A stretch of 64,000 nucleotides of DNA. It comes from Cloacimonetes bacterium UBA6081. GTDB lineage: Bacteria > Cloacimonadota > Cloacimonadia > Cloacimonadales > Cloacimonadaceae. The notes beneath the pieces were generated by a model. That model saw nothing but the letters and a program-made list of their open reading frames with translations. It had not been told where the DNA came from and searched no databases. Shown one piece after another: positions 46,593 through 55,592 of the stretch. Location: contig DIXL01000034.1 of NCBI GenBank assembly GCA_002428685.1, positions 13,073 to 77,072 of the forward strand, given 5' to 3'. The translations under genes were made by a program, and so were the position numbers. Each line of letters starts with the position of its first letter. Position 1 is the stretch's first letter.

Positions 46593-47425
46593 GCTGTTGT
46601 TCCTCCAGGAATTGAATTTTGTTTACTCAGCCACATGTCTGCAAAGCCGATCAGGACAAGCAGAACATTGGCATACAGGGTGATTATGATCATAAAAATG
46701 CTCAGGACAAAGCGGTTTGCAAAGATCAGTTTCATTTTCTGAGTAAGCACCGCAACACCCTGTAACAGCGGAATCATACATAACGCGATGAGCGCATTTA
46801 CAAAGAGCATTTTTGTGGGTTGAACTAAATATAGGGGAATAATGCCAATAATCAAAAGATTATACAAGCCCGGAAAACGCATGTTCTGCAAGGTGTTTGG
46901 AATGTGCAACAGCTTTTGAAAGATTGCATAACCTATAAGCAATGCTAATCCCTGAGACACAATCCACACAGCAGGCATAACTGATTTCCACAATGGCATT
47001 GTTTGTTCAATTGCGGCATTATCCATCAGTTGCGGCAATTGCTGCTTCATTGCTAACATCCCCCGGTCAAACACCTGATTGTGGTAATCTCCAAATAGGT
47101 AAGCACGTCCCAGGCCATAAGCCACTATCACGATAAAGGATATCATGAAAGCTTCGCTTAACACATGGTTGCGCTTTAAAACACTTAGAAATACACCAGT
47201 GGTAAGCCCCACTCCAGCTATAGCATCCAAAGCCATAAGCCGGGTGGAAATATCCGTATCCATAAATAGCATTATGGCAGGAACCGCAAAGAACAGCATA
47301 ATCGCCTGAACAGGCTTTATCAAACTGACTCCAATTGTCCGTGCCATAAAAACAAACAGCAGGATTAACCCCATAAATGGGCTTAACATGCTTAGGGCAC
47401 CAATAATCAGGGGATAAAGCAGCAT
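46589..47425 (-). CDS. DUF2232 family membrane protein (YybS-like)
   Basis: 278 residues with about eight membrane helices; segments LLLYPLIIGALSMLSPFMGL and PAVWIVSQGLALLIGYAIFQ, and MRFPGLYNLLIIGIIPLYLV are typical of DUF2232/YybS proteins. The gene sits between rpsR and rplI, the position this family occupies in many bacteria (for example yybS near rplI in Bacillus). Substrate unknown; a transport role has been supposed for the fold. Confidence 0.8.
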   Translation of the reverse strand: MLLYPLIIGALSMLSPFMGLILLFVFMARTIGVSLIKPVQAIMLFFAVPAIMLFMDTDISTRLMALDAIAGVGLTTGVFLSVLKRNHVLSEAFMISFIVIVAYGLGRAYLFGDYHNQVFDRGMLAMKQQLPQLMDNAAIEQTMPLWKSVMPAVWIVSQGLALLIGYAIFQKLLHIPNTLQNMRFPGLYNLLIIGIIPLYLVQPTKMLFVNALIALCMIPLLQGVAVLTQKMKLIFANRFVLSIFMIIITLYANVLLVLIGFADMWLSKQNSIPGGTTA

Positions 47426-47426
47426 G

Positions 47427-47663
47427 CTACTCTATAACGTAGGCAATCAAGGCCATCTGACGAGCGCGCTTGATTTCGGCAGTAAGCTTGCGTTGATGCT
47501 TTGCGCAGGTTCCGGTAAGGCGTCCGGCTTCAATTTTGCCTACATCGGAAGTGAATTGGCGCATAATATCCAGGTTCTTGTAATCAATCTGGATTTCCTT
47601 GTTGGCGCAGAACTTACAATATTTCTTGCGAGTGAATTTCTTTTTTCTGTCGGTCATATTCAT
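47427..47663 (-). CDS. rpsR: Ribosomal protein S18
   Basis: 78 residues. [18 protein letters not shown] retains the two cysteines of the short N-terminal zinc-type motif; the conserved core [19 protein letters not shown] and [20 protein letters not shown] follows. Binds S6 in the small subunit; its gene lies in the usual rpsF-ssb-rpsR order. Confidence 0.96.
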   Translation of the reverse strand: MNMTDRKKKFTRKKYCKFCANKEIQIDYKNLDIMRQFTSDVGKIEAGRLTGTCAKHQRKLTAEIKRARQMALIAYVIE

Positions 47664-47677
47664 AATAGTTTCATCTC

Positions 47678-48118
47678 CTAAAAGGGAACATCGTCGCTGG
47701 TGGCATTGTGAGGTGCGCTTTCTTCGGGAGGAAGCGGAACATCTTCATCTGGAGCAGCTCCACCTTCACGTGGTTTCCATTCCAGGGTTTGAATCATTTC
47801 CACTACAACTTCGGTGGTTTTGCGGTTTACGTTGTTGTTATCTGTCCAATTGCGGGTGTCGATACGACCTTCCACAATTACAGCACTACCTTTGTGAGCC
47901 TGATTGGCCACAAATTCTGCCCATTTGCTCCAGGCAACACATTCAATCCAGCTTGTTACTTTCTGCCACTGATCTGACTCGTCCTTGTAATTGCGGTCAT
48001 TGGCAATAGTGAAACGCACAACCGGAGTTCCCTTCGGAGTGTATTTCAGCTCGATGTCGTTGGCGATTCTACCACTAACGATGAAGTGGTTTAGACGCGG
48101 AAGCTTCAAATCGGCCAT
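47678..48118 (-). CDS. ssb: Single-stranded DNA-binding protein
   Basis: 146 residues from the ATG at 48118, which has AAGGAGGATACT upstream; the frame is open a further nine codons but into the rpsF region without a ribosome-binding site. The OB fold reads [46 protein letters not shown] and [16 protein letters not shown]. The acidic C-terminal tip NATSDDVPF recruits partner proteins. Confidence 0.96.
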   Translation of the reverse strand: MADLKLPRLNHFIVSGRIANDIELKYTPKGTPVVRFTIANDRNYKDESDQWQKVTSWIECVAWSKWAEFVANQAHKGSAVIVEGRIDTRNWTDNNNVNRKTTEVVVEMIQTLEWKPREGGAAPDEDVPLPPEESAPHNATSDDVPF

Positions 48119-48131
48119 AGTATCCTCCTTA

Positions 48132-48416
48132 TCAGCGTGCCACAAACATGTGGCGCAGGATGTTTTCGTTGATGTTGAACAAGCGTTTCAGGGGTTTTAC
48201 GGCCTGAGTGTCCAGCTTGAAATAATTCACGTAGTAGTAAGCGTCCTGAACTTTTTCTATTGAGTAAGCAAGCATGCGCTTTCCCCAGGGATCGGTCTTG
48301 ATGATTTCGCCACCGTTTTCCCGCAACAGGGTCAATATGCTTTCGTTCAAGCTATTGGCTTCATCGGCGTTTAAACGAGGGTTTAGGATCACCATCAGTT
48401 CATAATCCTTTGTCAT
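48132..48416 (-). CDS. rpsF: Ribosomal protein S6
   Basis: 94 residues, YELMVILNPRLNADEANSLN at the start and KTDPWGKRMLAYSIEKVQDA followed by YYYVNYFKLD, the S6 fold. The ATG overlaps the stop of pth as TAATG. Followed by ssb after 13 bases. Confidence 0.96.
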   Translation of the reverse strand: MTKDYELMVILNPRLNADEANSLNESILTLLRENGGEIIKTDPWGKRMLAYSIEKVQDAYYYVNYFKLDTQAVKPLKRLFNINENILRHMFVAR

Positions 48417-49012
48417 TATTTTTCCTCCTTTGGACTAATGATTCCGCCACTAATAGCAGCGGAATAGGATTTTTTCCATATACTATATTCATTCAACACT
48501 TGGTTGAAATCATATTTAATAAAGGTGTCAACAAACTTGGCCGCAAGGGCAATTACTGGCCTCAGCCGGTCAATTTCATCATCACCAAATTCACTTAGGA
48601 CATAATCAGCCATTGGCTCATTTGCGTTTTTGCCAATGCCAATGCGAATCCTCTTTAGCTGATCTGGAGCTAAAACCGTAAACAATGATGCAACTCCATT
48701 ATGGCCGCCATCACCGCCTCCGGCTCTTATCCTTATTTGGGCAGGTTCCAATTCCACATCGTCATAAATCACCAGCGTCTCCCCTATCTTCCACTTCTGC
48801 ATTGCTTCTTTCAAAGCCGTTCCAGAGCGGTTCATATAGGTTAAGGGCTTAATCAGCACCGTTGAGCGGGTGGCAATGTAATCAAAGTCTTTGGCCTTTG
48901 CCCAGTTCTTATCATGCTCAGCAGCCCAGCGATCCAAACACATAAACCCAACATTGTGGCGGGTTTTTTCGTATTCACCCGTGGGATTGCCAAGCCCGAT
49001 AACCAGCTTCAT
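48416..49012 (-). CDS. pth: Peptidyl-tRNA hydrolase
   Basis: Releases tRNA from peptidyl-tRNAs dropped by ribosomes. 198 residues: MKLVIGLGNPTGEYEKTRHN followed by VGF (catalytic His and Asn10), LIKPLTYMNRSGTAL, VIYDDVELEPAQIRIRAGGG, GGHNGVASLF and RIRIGIGKN. Normal length for the family. The rplY gene upstream ends 12 bases before it. Confidence 0.96.
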   Translation of the reverse strand: MKLVIGLGNPTGEYEKTRHNVGFMCLDRWAAEHDKNWAKAKDFDYIATRSTVLIKPLTYMNRSGTALKEAMQKWKIGETLVIYDDVELEPAQIRIRAGGGDGGHNGVASLFTVLAPDQLKRIRIGIGKNANEPMADYVLSEFGDDEIDRLRPVIALAAKFVDTFIKYDFNQVLNEYSIWKKSYSAAISGGIISPKEEK

Positions 49013-49024
49013 GCAATAGAGTCT

Positions 49025-49621
49025 TTAGGCTTCGGTGGGAGTCTCGGCAGCAGCAGCTTCTACAGGGGCTTCTTTCTTCTTGGGATGCACTACCACAAGC
49101 GCGATATCAGCATGGTCTTTCACGGTCCAGTTTCCCTTGGGTAAGTCTCTGACATGCAAAGAATCACCAACTTTCAGCTCGCTTACGTTAAGCTCCAAAT
49201 CATCGGGGATATCAGTAGCTTTGCAGTTAATTTTAACATGTCGCTGCAAAACGTCCATCATTCCGCCTTCTTTCAGCCCGATTGCTTCACCCACATATTT
49301 AATTGGGATTTCCAATTCCATTAAATCATCTTTGGAAACTATCAAAAAATCAGCGTGTAAAAAACCGCGGGTAACAGGATGTATCTGCTTGGCTTTCAGG
49401 ATTGTGTGGTATTTTTTACCATCTACTTCAATTTCCCAGAAGCTAAGTTCGGCAAAGCTCTTTTTATACAATTGAGTAAACTCGGCCTTATTCAGGGTTA
49501 TGGATAAGCTTTCCATCTTTGGGCCGTAAATTACGGCAGGGATGCTTCCACCGGCTCTTAGGGTGGTCAGGTCTGATTTTCTCACCGTGTGTCTTGGCGT
49601 GGCATTAAGAGTAAATATCAT
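49025..49621 (-). CDS. rplY: Ribosomal protein L25 (CTC type)
   Basis: 5S rRNA-binding protein, 198 residues. The N-terminal L25 domain includes LRAGGSIPAVIYGPKMESLS and HPVTRGFLHADFLIV; a C-terminal beta domain (PIKYVGEAIGLKEGGMMDVL) marks the longer CTC/TL5 form, ending in an Ala/Glu-rich tail. It stands between prs and pth, a common arrangement (prs-ctc-pth). Confidence 0.95.
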   Translation of the reverse strand: MIFTLNATPRHTVRKSDLTTLRAGGSIPAVIYGPKMESLSITLNKAEFTQLYKKSFAELSFWEIEVDGKKYHTILKAKQIHPVTRGFLHADFLIVSKDDLMELEIPIKYVGEAIGLKEGGMMDVLQRHVKINCKATDIPDDLELNVSELKVGDSLHVRDLPKGNWTVKDHADIALVVVHPKKKEAPVEAAAAETPTEA

Positions 49622-49643
49622 TTATACCTCCATCTCTTATATA

Positions 49644-50591
49644 CTATCTAAATAAAATACTTATTGATTCTTCAATGTGAATCTTCTTTATCGCAATCGC
49701 CAGCATTTCTGCAATGGACAACTGCACAATTTTGTTACATTTTTGCTTTTCTTCATCCAAGGCAATGGTATTGGTAATAAACAGCTTTTCAATCGGCGAT
49801 GCCTGCAAATTATCCACTGCATCACCGCTTAAAACGCCATGCGTGCAAGCGGCAAATATTTTCTTTGCCCCTTGATCCTGTAAGGCTTTGGCCACTTTTA
49901 TCAAACTACCGCCGGTGTCAATAATATCATCGAACAATATGGCTGTTTTGCCACAAACATCACCGATAATATTTAACAATTCTGATTTATCATCATTTCC
50001 GCTACGGCGTTTATCACCAATGGCCAGGGAGCAATTCAAGCGTTTTGCCAAAGCCCGGGCTCGGTTTGCACCGCCTGAATCGGGTGACACCACCACTATA
50101 TCTTCCATCTGCATAATGCTTTTAAAATAGCGGGCAAAACTGGGGATTGAAAACAGGTGATCAACCGGTATATTAAAAAACCCCTGAATCTGCTCGGCAT
50201 GCAAATCCACCGTTATTACCCTGTCTGCACCTGCCACCGTAATCAGGTCTGCCACCAGTTTTGCCGTGATTGGCACCCTTGGCTGATCCTTTTTATCGGA
50301 ACGGGCATAGGCATAGTAAGGGATTACACAGTTTATCCGCTGAGCCGAAGCACGCTTTAAGGCATCTATGATAATCAGCAAATCCATCAAGCTATCGTTT
50401 ACGGGATAACTGGTTGGCTGAATTATAAATACATCTGCTCCACGGACATTGTCATTAATCTTAACAAAGGATTCATCGTTCGAGAATTTAAACAAATCAA
50501 TATCCCCCAGAGGAATTCCCGCATGACGGGCTATTTCCTCGGCTAAGGGACGGTTGGCATTACCGGTGATCAGCTTAAGTTTCGAAAACAT
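49644..50591 (-). CDS. prs: Ribose-phosphate pyrophosphokinase
   Basis: Makes PRPP from ribose-5-phosphate and ATP for nucleotide, His and Trp synthesis. 315 residues with IDLFKFSNDESFVKINDNVR, FIIQPTSYPVNDSLMDLLII, YYAYARSDKKDQPRVPI, VDLHAEQIQGFFNIPVDHL, VVSPDSGGANRARALAKRL and the PRPP loop FDDIIDTGGSLIKVAKAL. First gene of the long minus-strand ribosomal operon; an 11-bp inverted pair (TAACTGTGTGC and GCACACAATTA) lies in its leader at about 50629-50675. Confidence 0.96.
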   Translation of the reverse strand: MFSKLKLITGNANRPLAEEIARHAGIPLGDIDLFKFSNDESFVKINDNVRGADVFIIQPTSYPVNDSLMDLLIIIDALKRASAQRINCVIPYYAYARSDKKDQPRVPITAKLVADLITVAGADRVITVDLHAEQIQGFFNIPVDHLFSIPSFARYFKSIMQMEDIVVVSPDSGGANRARALAKRLNCSLAIGDKRRSGNDDKSELLNIIGDVCGKTAILFDDIIDTGGSLIKVAKALQDQGAKKIFAACTHGVLSGDAVDNLQASPIEKLFITNTIALDEEKQKCNKIVQLSIAEMLAIAIKKIHIEESISILFR

Positions 50592-51029
50592 TATTTCTTA
50601 TCTCTTTTTCCTATGTTATTGGTGCTTGCTAACTGTGTGCCGGTTTAATCTGCTTTATTTGCACACAATTAACTCTCTTTCATATAGATACGTTTTCCCT
50701 GCCTCGCACTTTATTGGCAAGTCTTACAAAGATTTTACAAGCCTGCTTTTTGTCAAAGCATATTTCGTGCAAGTTGCAGTTTCAGCTATATTAAGACCAA
50801 GAGTCATTTGCGCTTTTCCCCTGAATTATGCCTGGAGTCATAGCTTTTAAAGCAGCAGTAAATGGGGGATTTTATCCCTCATTGTTTGTTATACAGTGCC
50901 GCCGGTTCCAAACCGGCTGATACAACAGGATGCAATCCTATGTTATGAAAGGAGGGAGAGCTAAAGCAGGGTTGATTCCCGAAGTGGCAGGGTATGACAA
51001 GCTGACAAATGTGATGTAAGTTCGGTAAG

Positions 51030-51101
51030 TGTGGAGTCGTTTCAGCCTATCCCAAGTTCATGGTTATCTCCAAATTTTCAGGGCTGAAAGGACTACACAC
51101 G
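51030..51101. repeat. Palindromic dispersed element (family A), intergenic copy
   Basis: TGTGGAGTCGTTTCAGCCTA at 51030-51049 faces GGGCTGAAAGGACTACACAC at 51081-51100. It matches the copy inside maf (20372-20442) over both arms and part of the loop. Confidence 0.8.
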
Positions 51102-51197
51102 GCTCTCGCCGGCTATGGCACGTAAGGACTACACACGGCTCTCGCCGGCTATGGCACGTAAGGACTACACACGGCACTCACCGGCTATGGCACGTAA
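51090..51197. repeat. Three tandem 36-bp repeats
   Basis: Units start with GGACTACACACGGC at 51090, 51126 and 51162 and end with GGCTATGGCACGTAA; the first two are identical and the third differs in the CTCTCG/ACTCAC region. There are no spacers between units, so it is not a CRISPR array. Each unit carries the inverted pair GCTCTCGCCGGC. The first unit grows out of the right arm of the family A element. Confidence 0.85.
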
Positions 51198-51260
51198 GGA
51201 GTCCTTGCAGCCAAAACAATGAGAGGTAGCTTTAGAACCGGTAGAGGCTGCAACGACTCC
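51198..51260. repeat. Hairpin with family A-like arms
   Basis: GGAGTCCTTGCAGCC at 51198-51212 and GGCTGCAACGACTCC at 51246-51260 pair at 14 of 15 positions. The arms resemble the GGAGTCGTTTCAGCC arm of family A, so this may be a degraded further copy joined to the tandem repeat. Confidence 0.65.
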
Positions 51261-51368
51261 TTACTTACAGGGCTCGCTATTGCACGGGGTATGAGCGGCT
51301 GGATAGCTTGATGTGAATAGTTACACGGATTTTTTTCAAAGAGAAGAGAGAGTATAGTAAAAGGGCGA

Positions 51369-51507
51369 AAAGGTGGAAGGGTGAAAAGGTGAAACCAGCC
51401 TTAAAGTGGGTGGCAATAGCTGTAAAATGGGATTTGGTTAAGTTAGCTTAATATCCTGCAACTATATCTCCATAACTTGTTCCACCTTTTCACCTTTTCA
51501 CCTTTTT
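51369..51507. repeat. Palindromic dispersed element (family B), intergenic copy
   Basis: AAGGTGGAAGGGTGAAAAGG (51370-51389) faces CCACCTTTTCACCTTTTCAC (51482-51501). Next to the left arm it shares GTGAAACCAGC with the copy at 37008-37156. It ends about 75 bases before hydF. Confidence 0.7.
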
Positions 51508-51580
51508 ACCACAGAAAGAGCTTGACTAATTGACAAGTCTTAGGACAGAGGTAAACTGATATTATCTTTTAGGAGAAACT

Positions 51581-52798
51581 ATGAGTAGCATACCTCGCGG
51601 AGAACGCCTGATAATAGCACTAATCGGTAAACGTAATGCTGGCAAAAGCAGCCTGATAAATGCCTTGACCGGACAGGAAATTGCCATTGTTTCAGAGGTT
51701 CCCGGCACCACCACCGACCCTGTGGATAAGCACTACGAGTTGCTTCCCCTGGGACCTGTTACTTTTTATGATACTGCGGGGGTAGATGATAGCGGCGAGC
51801 TTGGGCAAAAAAGGGTTGCCTCTACCCGTAAGATACTATACCGTGCGGATATAGTAATTTTTGTGAACGATGGCACGGTCTTTAATGCTTCCGAGCTGGA
51901 GATGTTATCCCGAATTCAGGAAATGGAAATACCGACGGTTGTAGTATTTAACAAAAGCGACATGGGCGAAGCAGACACAAATAATATTCAGTATTGCACC
52001 CAGCGTAATATCCCTTATGTTCGGGTATCCACTCTTAGTAAAGAAGGTGTTTTGGCCTGTAAGGAACAGCTTATCAAGCTGGCCCCCAAGTATTTAACCG
52101 AAAACCGCATTCTGGCTGGAGACTTGATAAAACCATTTGACCACGTTATCTTAGTTGCCCCGATAGATTCCGCCGCCCCCAAAAGCAGATTGATTTTGCC
52201 ACAGGTGCAAGTGCTTAGAGACCTGATGGATAACGATGCAATTGTTACCGTGGTAAAAGAGACCGAGCTGCTTGCAGCCTTAGCCATGACAAAAACCAAG
52301 GCTAAGCTGGTGATTACAGATTCTCAGGCCATTGAACAAGTGAACCGGGAAGTGCCGCAAGACATTTTGCTTACCACCTTTTCTGTCCTTTTTGCCCGTT
52401 ATAAAGGAGAGTTGGATGTCTTGCTTACTGGCACAGACAAGCTGAAAACCCTGCAAAATGGTGATAAAATCCTGATTGCAGAAGCTTGCTCGCATCATGT
52501 GCAAAAAGATGATATCGGCCGGGTAAAACTGCCCAAATGGCTGCGGGAATATAGTGGTAAAGACTTAGGTTTTGATACCTATGCCGGGCACGATTTTCCC
52601 GATAACCTGGAAGAATACGCGGTCTGTGTGCATTGCGGCGCATGTATGATAAATCCCATGGAAATGAACCGCCGCATTGTAGAATGCCATCGTCGCGGGG
52701 TTCCCATCACAAATTACGGCATGACCATTTCCCTGGTGCAAGGCGTGCTGGATAGAGTGATAAAACCGCTGCAAATGGCCAAAGCCGGACAGATTTGA
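51581..52798 (+). CDS. hydF: [FeFe]-hydrogenase H-cluster maturation GTPase HydF
   Basis: Scaffold on which the 2Fe subcluster of [FeFe] hydrogenase is assembled before delivery to HydA; works with HydE and HydG, not encoded here. 405 residues: GTPase domain with ALIGKRNAGKSSLINALTGQ, VPGTTTDPVDKHYELL, YDTAGVDD and FNKSD; a dimerisation domain; and the C-terminal iron-sulphur site with EACSHH and VHCGACMINPMEMNRR. AGGAGAAACT precedes the ATG. It implies a hydrogen-producing or -using anaerobe. Confidence 0.95.
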   Translation: MSSIPRGERLIIALIGKRNAGKSSLINALTGQEIAIVSEVPGTTTDPVDKHYELLPLGPVTFYDTAGVDDSGELGQKRVASTRKILYRADIVIFVNDGTVFNASELEMLSRIQEMEIPTVVVFNKSDMGEADTNNIQYCTQRNIPYVRVSTLSKEGVLACKEQLIKLAPKYLTENRILAGDLIKPFDHVILVAPIDSAAPKSRLILPQVQVLRDLMDNDAIVTVVKETELLAALAMTKTKAKLVITDSQAIEQVNREVPQDILLTTFSVLFARYKGELDVLLTGTDKLKTLQNGDKILIAEACSHHVQKDDIGRVKLPKWLREYSGKDLGFDTYAGHDFPDNLEEYAVCVHCGACMINPMEMNRRIVECHRRGVPITNYGMTISLVQGVLDRVIKPLQMAKAGQI

Positions 52799-53589
52799 TG
52801 AAAGCCTCGGTGTTGCAATTCCAGCCTCATTTTTTGGATAGGGATTACAACCTTGGCAAAATTGTGGAAATGCTCTGCAATCTGCAAACTGACCTGGTAG
52901 TTCTGCCGGAACTAGCCACCAGTGGTTATGCGTTTAGCAGCATTGATGATGTGATTCCCTTGGCTGAAGAAGCAGGAATTGGCCTTTCCTTTAGAGTTTT
53001 GGGCGAAATGGCCACAAAAGGTAATTTCAGCATTGTATATGGTTTCCCGGAGTATGACAAAGGGCGGCTCTACAATTCTGCGGCTTTAATCAATCCTGAT
53101 GGTGAATACTTTGTTTACCGGAAAACTCATCTTTTCTTAAAGGAAAAACTCTGGTTCAGCCTTGGCGACACCGGTTTCAGAGTCTTTGAAGGGAAAAATG
53201 GCGTCCAACTTGGCTTGATGATCTGCTTTGACTGGCAGTTTCCCGAGGCTTGCAGAACCCTGGCTTTGAAAGGGGCGCAGATTATCTGTCATCCCTCCAA
53301 TCTGGTGCTGCCATGGTGCCAGCAAGCTATGAAAACCAGAAGCCTGGAAAACCGTGTGTTTAGCATCACCTCCAACCGCATTGGCAGCGAGGGAACTGCC
53401 GATAACAGCGTTAAATTTACCGGAGCTAGCCAGATTCTTGATCCCAAAGGAAATATGCTTTGTTCTTTGGGAGCAAATGACGAAGCGATAGTCTCTTATG
53501 AGATTGATCCCCAAACCGCAATGGACAAAAGCATTACCGAAGTGAATGATGCTTTTAAAGATAGGCGTCCTGAATATTACACACTATGA
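52798..53589 (+). CDS. Carbon-nitrogen hydrolase (nitrilase family)
   Basis: 263 residues from the ATG at 52798, which overlaps the hydF stop as TGATG. The Glu-Lys-Cys triad is visible: VVLPELATSGYAF (Glu near 40), YRKTHLFLKE (Lys) and GLMICFDWQFPEACRTLAL (Cys near 141). Such enzymes hydrolyse amides, nitriles or carbamoyl groups (omega-amidase, N-carbamoylputrescine amidase); the substrate is not evident. Confidence 0.88.
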   Translation: MKASVLQFQPHFLDRDYNLGKIVEMLCNLQTDLVVLPELATSGYAFSSIDDVIPLAEEAGIGLSFRVLGEMATKGNFSIVYGFPEYDKGRLYNSAALINPDGEYFVYRKTHLFLKEKLWFSLGDTGFRVFEGKNGVQLGLMICFDWQFPEACRTLALKGAQIICHPSNLVLPWCQQAMKTRSLENRVFSITSNRIGSEGTADNSVKFTGASQILDPKGNMLCSLGANDEAIVSYEIDPQTAMDKSITEVNDAFKDRRPEYYTL

Positions 53590-55592
53590 ATAAAGACGAA
53601 TTGAGCCGGGAAATTGCCAGATTACGCGCAGAAATAGAACGCCATAATTTGCTGTATTACAGTTTTGCCAATCCGGAAATCAGCGATTATGACTACGACC
53701 AAATGGCCAAACGTTTGCAAGACCTGGAAGCAAAATTACCTGAGGGGAAAACCGTTGCATCACCGCTTAATGCCATTGGAAACGATCTGGCGCAAGGTGC
53801 AAAAACTATTCCCCACAAAGTGCGCATGACCAGCCTTGATAATGCCTATTCTCTGGAAGAATTAAATTCGTTTATAGCTAAAACCCAAATAGAATTAGCC
53901 CAAAAAACAATATGGTGCGCAGAGCTGAAGATTGACGGATTTGGCATAAATCTCTTTTACGACAAAGGAAATCTGCAATATGCCACAACTCGCGGCAATG
54001 GCGTGGAAGGTGAGGATGTTACAGCTAACTTTTCAGTATTGGCAGAAATCCCGCACAGCATAGCTTATCTGTTACCCATAGAAATACGGGGCGAAATATA
54101 CATACCCCTCAAAGACTTTCTGGCGATGAACGAAATGCGCCGTGAACAAGAACAAAAGCCCTTTGCCAATCCTCGCAATGCCGCAGCAGGCTCTATAAAG
54201 CTAAAGAACCCGGAAGAGGTAAAAAGCCGAAACCTGAAGGCCATTTTTTATGCCTTAGGCTATTATGAATCCCCTTTGGAGTCCGGTGGAAAACTAGTAA
54301 CCGGGCAATTTGAGGTTCTTGATTTTCTACACCAATTGGGCTTTCCCACAAGTAAGCATTTATTGTGCAATTCCTTTGCAGAGGTGGAAGGCTTCTGCAA
54401 TCAGATGGAAACCATGCGCTATCAATTGCCTTTTGACATTGATGGCATTGTGGTAAAACTGAATGAGCTTGAGCTGCAAAAGCGGCTTGGCTACACAGGT
54501 AAAAGCCCCAAGTGGGCAATTGCCTACAAATTTAAACCTGAAATGAAAGATACCGTGCTCGAAGAAGTTAGCTTCCAAGTTGGTCGCACCGGTGCGGTAA
54601 CTCCTGTGGCAAACCTTAAGCCTGTCCTCATCTCTGGCAGCACGGTCTCCCGGGCTACCCTGCACAACGCTGACGAAATAATCAGGCTTGGTTTGCATCT
54701 GGGTGATACGGTGCGAATTGTAAAAAGTGGCGAAATTATCCCCAAAATAATGGAAGTTGACCTTTCCAAACGCCCTCCAGCTGCTAAACCTGTAAAGTTC
54801 ATTTCCTCTTGTCCTGTTTGTGCCAACCCCCTGGAACGTGATGAAGATGGCAGCATAAACTATTGCCCCAACGCCAGTTGTCCCGCGCAAGTGCAAAGAC
54901 GCATCGAGCACTTTGCCTCCCGTGAGGCCATGGATATCAGTGGGCTTGGAATCAGCTTGATAGCCAGGCTTTTATCCGAAGACATGATAACAGGTATTCC
55001 CGACATCTATCAGCTTGATTATGAAAGAATTGCCAATCTGGACAGGTTAGGCAGTAGATCCGCAGAAAACCTTAAACAGGCCATTGAACAGAGCAAAACC
55101 AAAAACTTCGATAAAGTCCTGTTTGCCCTTGGAATAAGGCATATCGGTGCTATTACAGCGCGCAGTCTGGCTTCCTACTTTGGCACGATAGATGATATTG
55201 CAAAAGCAGAAATGGAAGATTTACAAAACGTCCCGGATGTCGGTGGAATTATTGCGCAATCTCTGCACAGCTTTTTTATAAACCCCTCCAATCTGGCTTT
55301 GATAGCTGCTCTGAAAGCCGCAGGACTTTGTTTTGCTTACCGAAATGACCTTAGTTCCAATGTCCTGGAAGGCAAAACTTTCCTTATTACCGGCACCCTG
55401 CCAGGCTACGGCCGCAAAGAAATTGAAGCTCTCATCACCTCTCATGGGGGCAAAATCCTGGGCAGCGTAAGTAAACAGCTTCAATATCTGGTAACAGGTG
55501 AAAACGCCGGTTCCAAGCTGGATAAAGCCAACAAATTGGGCACGGTAAAGATCATAAATGAAGCAGAACTCCTGACTATGATAAACGCATGA
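53586..55592 (+). CDS. ligA: NAD-dependent DNA ligase LigA
   Basis: Seals nicks in replication and repair using NAD. 668 residues: Ia domain with LLYYSFANPEISDYDYDQMA, adenylation domain with AELKIDGFGINLFY (Lys nucleophile), NPRNAAAGSIKLKNP and KSPKWAIAYKF, OB fold, the four-Cys zinc finger (CPVCANPL, later YCPNASC), helix-hairpin-helix repeats (about 460-575) and a C-terminal BRCT domain (GKTFLITGTLPGYGRKEIE). Overlaps the nitrilase by four bases and lptF by four bases. Confidence 0.97.
   Translation: MNKDELSREIARLRAEIERHNLLYYSFANPEISDYDYDQMAKRLQDLEAKLPEGKTVASPLNAIGNDLAQGAKTIPHKVRMTSLDNAYSLEELNSFIAKTQIELAQKTIWCAELKIDGFGINLFYDKGNLQYATTRGNGVEGEDVTANFSVLAEIPHSIAYLLPIEIRGEIYIPLKDFLAMNEMRREQEQKPFANPRNAAAGSIKLKNPEEVKSRNLKAIFYALGYYESPLESGGKLVTGQFEVLDFLHQLGFPTSKHLLCNSFAEVEGFCNQMETMRYQLPFDIDGIVVKLNELELQKRLGYTGKSPKWAIAYKFKPEMKDTVLEEVSFQVGRTGAVTPVANLKPVLISGSTVSRATLHNADEIIRLGLHLGDTVRIVKSGEIIPKIMEVDLSKRPPAAKPVKFISSCPVCANPLERDEDGSINYCPNASCPAQVQRRIEHFASREAMDISGLGISLIARLLSEDMITGIPDIYQLDYERIANLDRLGSRSAENLKQAIEQSKTKNFDKVLFALGIRHIGAITARSLASYFGTIDDIAKAEMEDLQNVPDVGGIIAQSLHSFFINPSNLALIAALKAAGLCFAYRNDLSSNVLEGKTFLITGTLPGYGRKEIEALITSHGGKILGSVSKQLQYLVTGENAGSKLDKANKLGTVKIINEAELLTMINA

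Larger units (their letters stand above)
50592..51580. other. Repeat-rich spacer between divergent prs and hydF
   Basis: About 990 bases with no convincing gene. From left to right: the prs leader with the GTGTGC/GCACAC inverted pair; a small stem GCCGGTTCCAAACCGGC near 50913-50929; the family A element (51030-51101) running into three 36-bp tandem repeats (51090-51197); a hairpin (51198-51260); a family B element (about 51369-51507). A 66-codon frame through the tandem repeats is just repeat read-through. Confidence 0.7.

Noticed and set aside
50880..51000. Possible structured regulatory RNA in the prs-hydF spacer
   Set aside because: Small stems (GCCGGTTCCAAACCGGC, AGGATGCAATCCT) are present but no known riboswitch or ncRNA core could be recognised.
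51090..51197. Three 36-bp direct repeats that might be a CRISPR array
   Set aside because: The units are directly abutting with no spacers and no cas genes are in the window.
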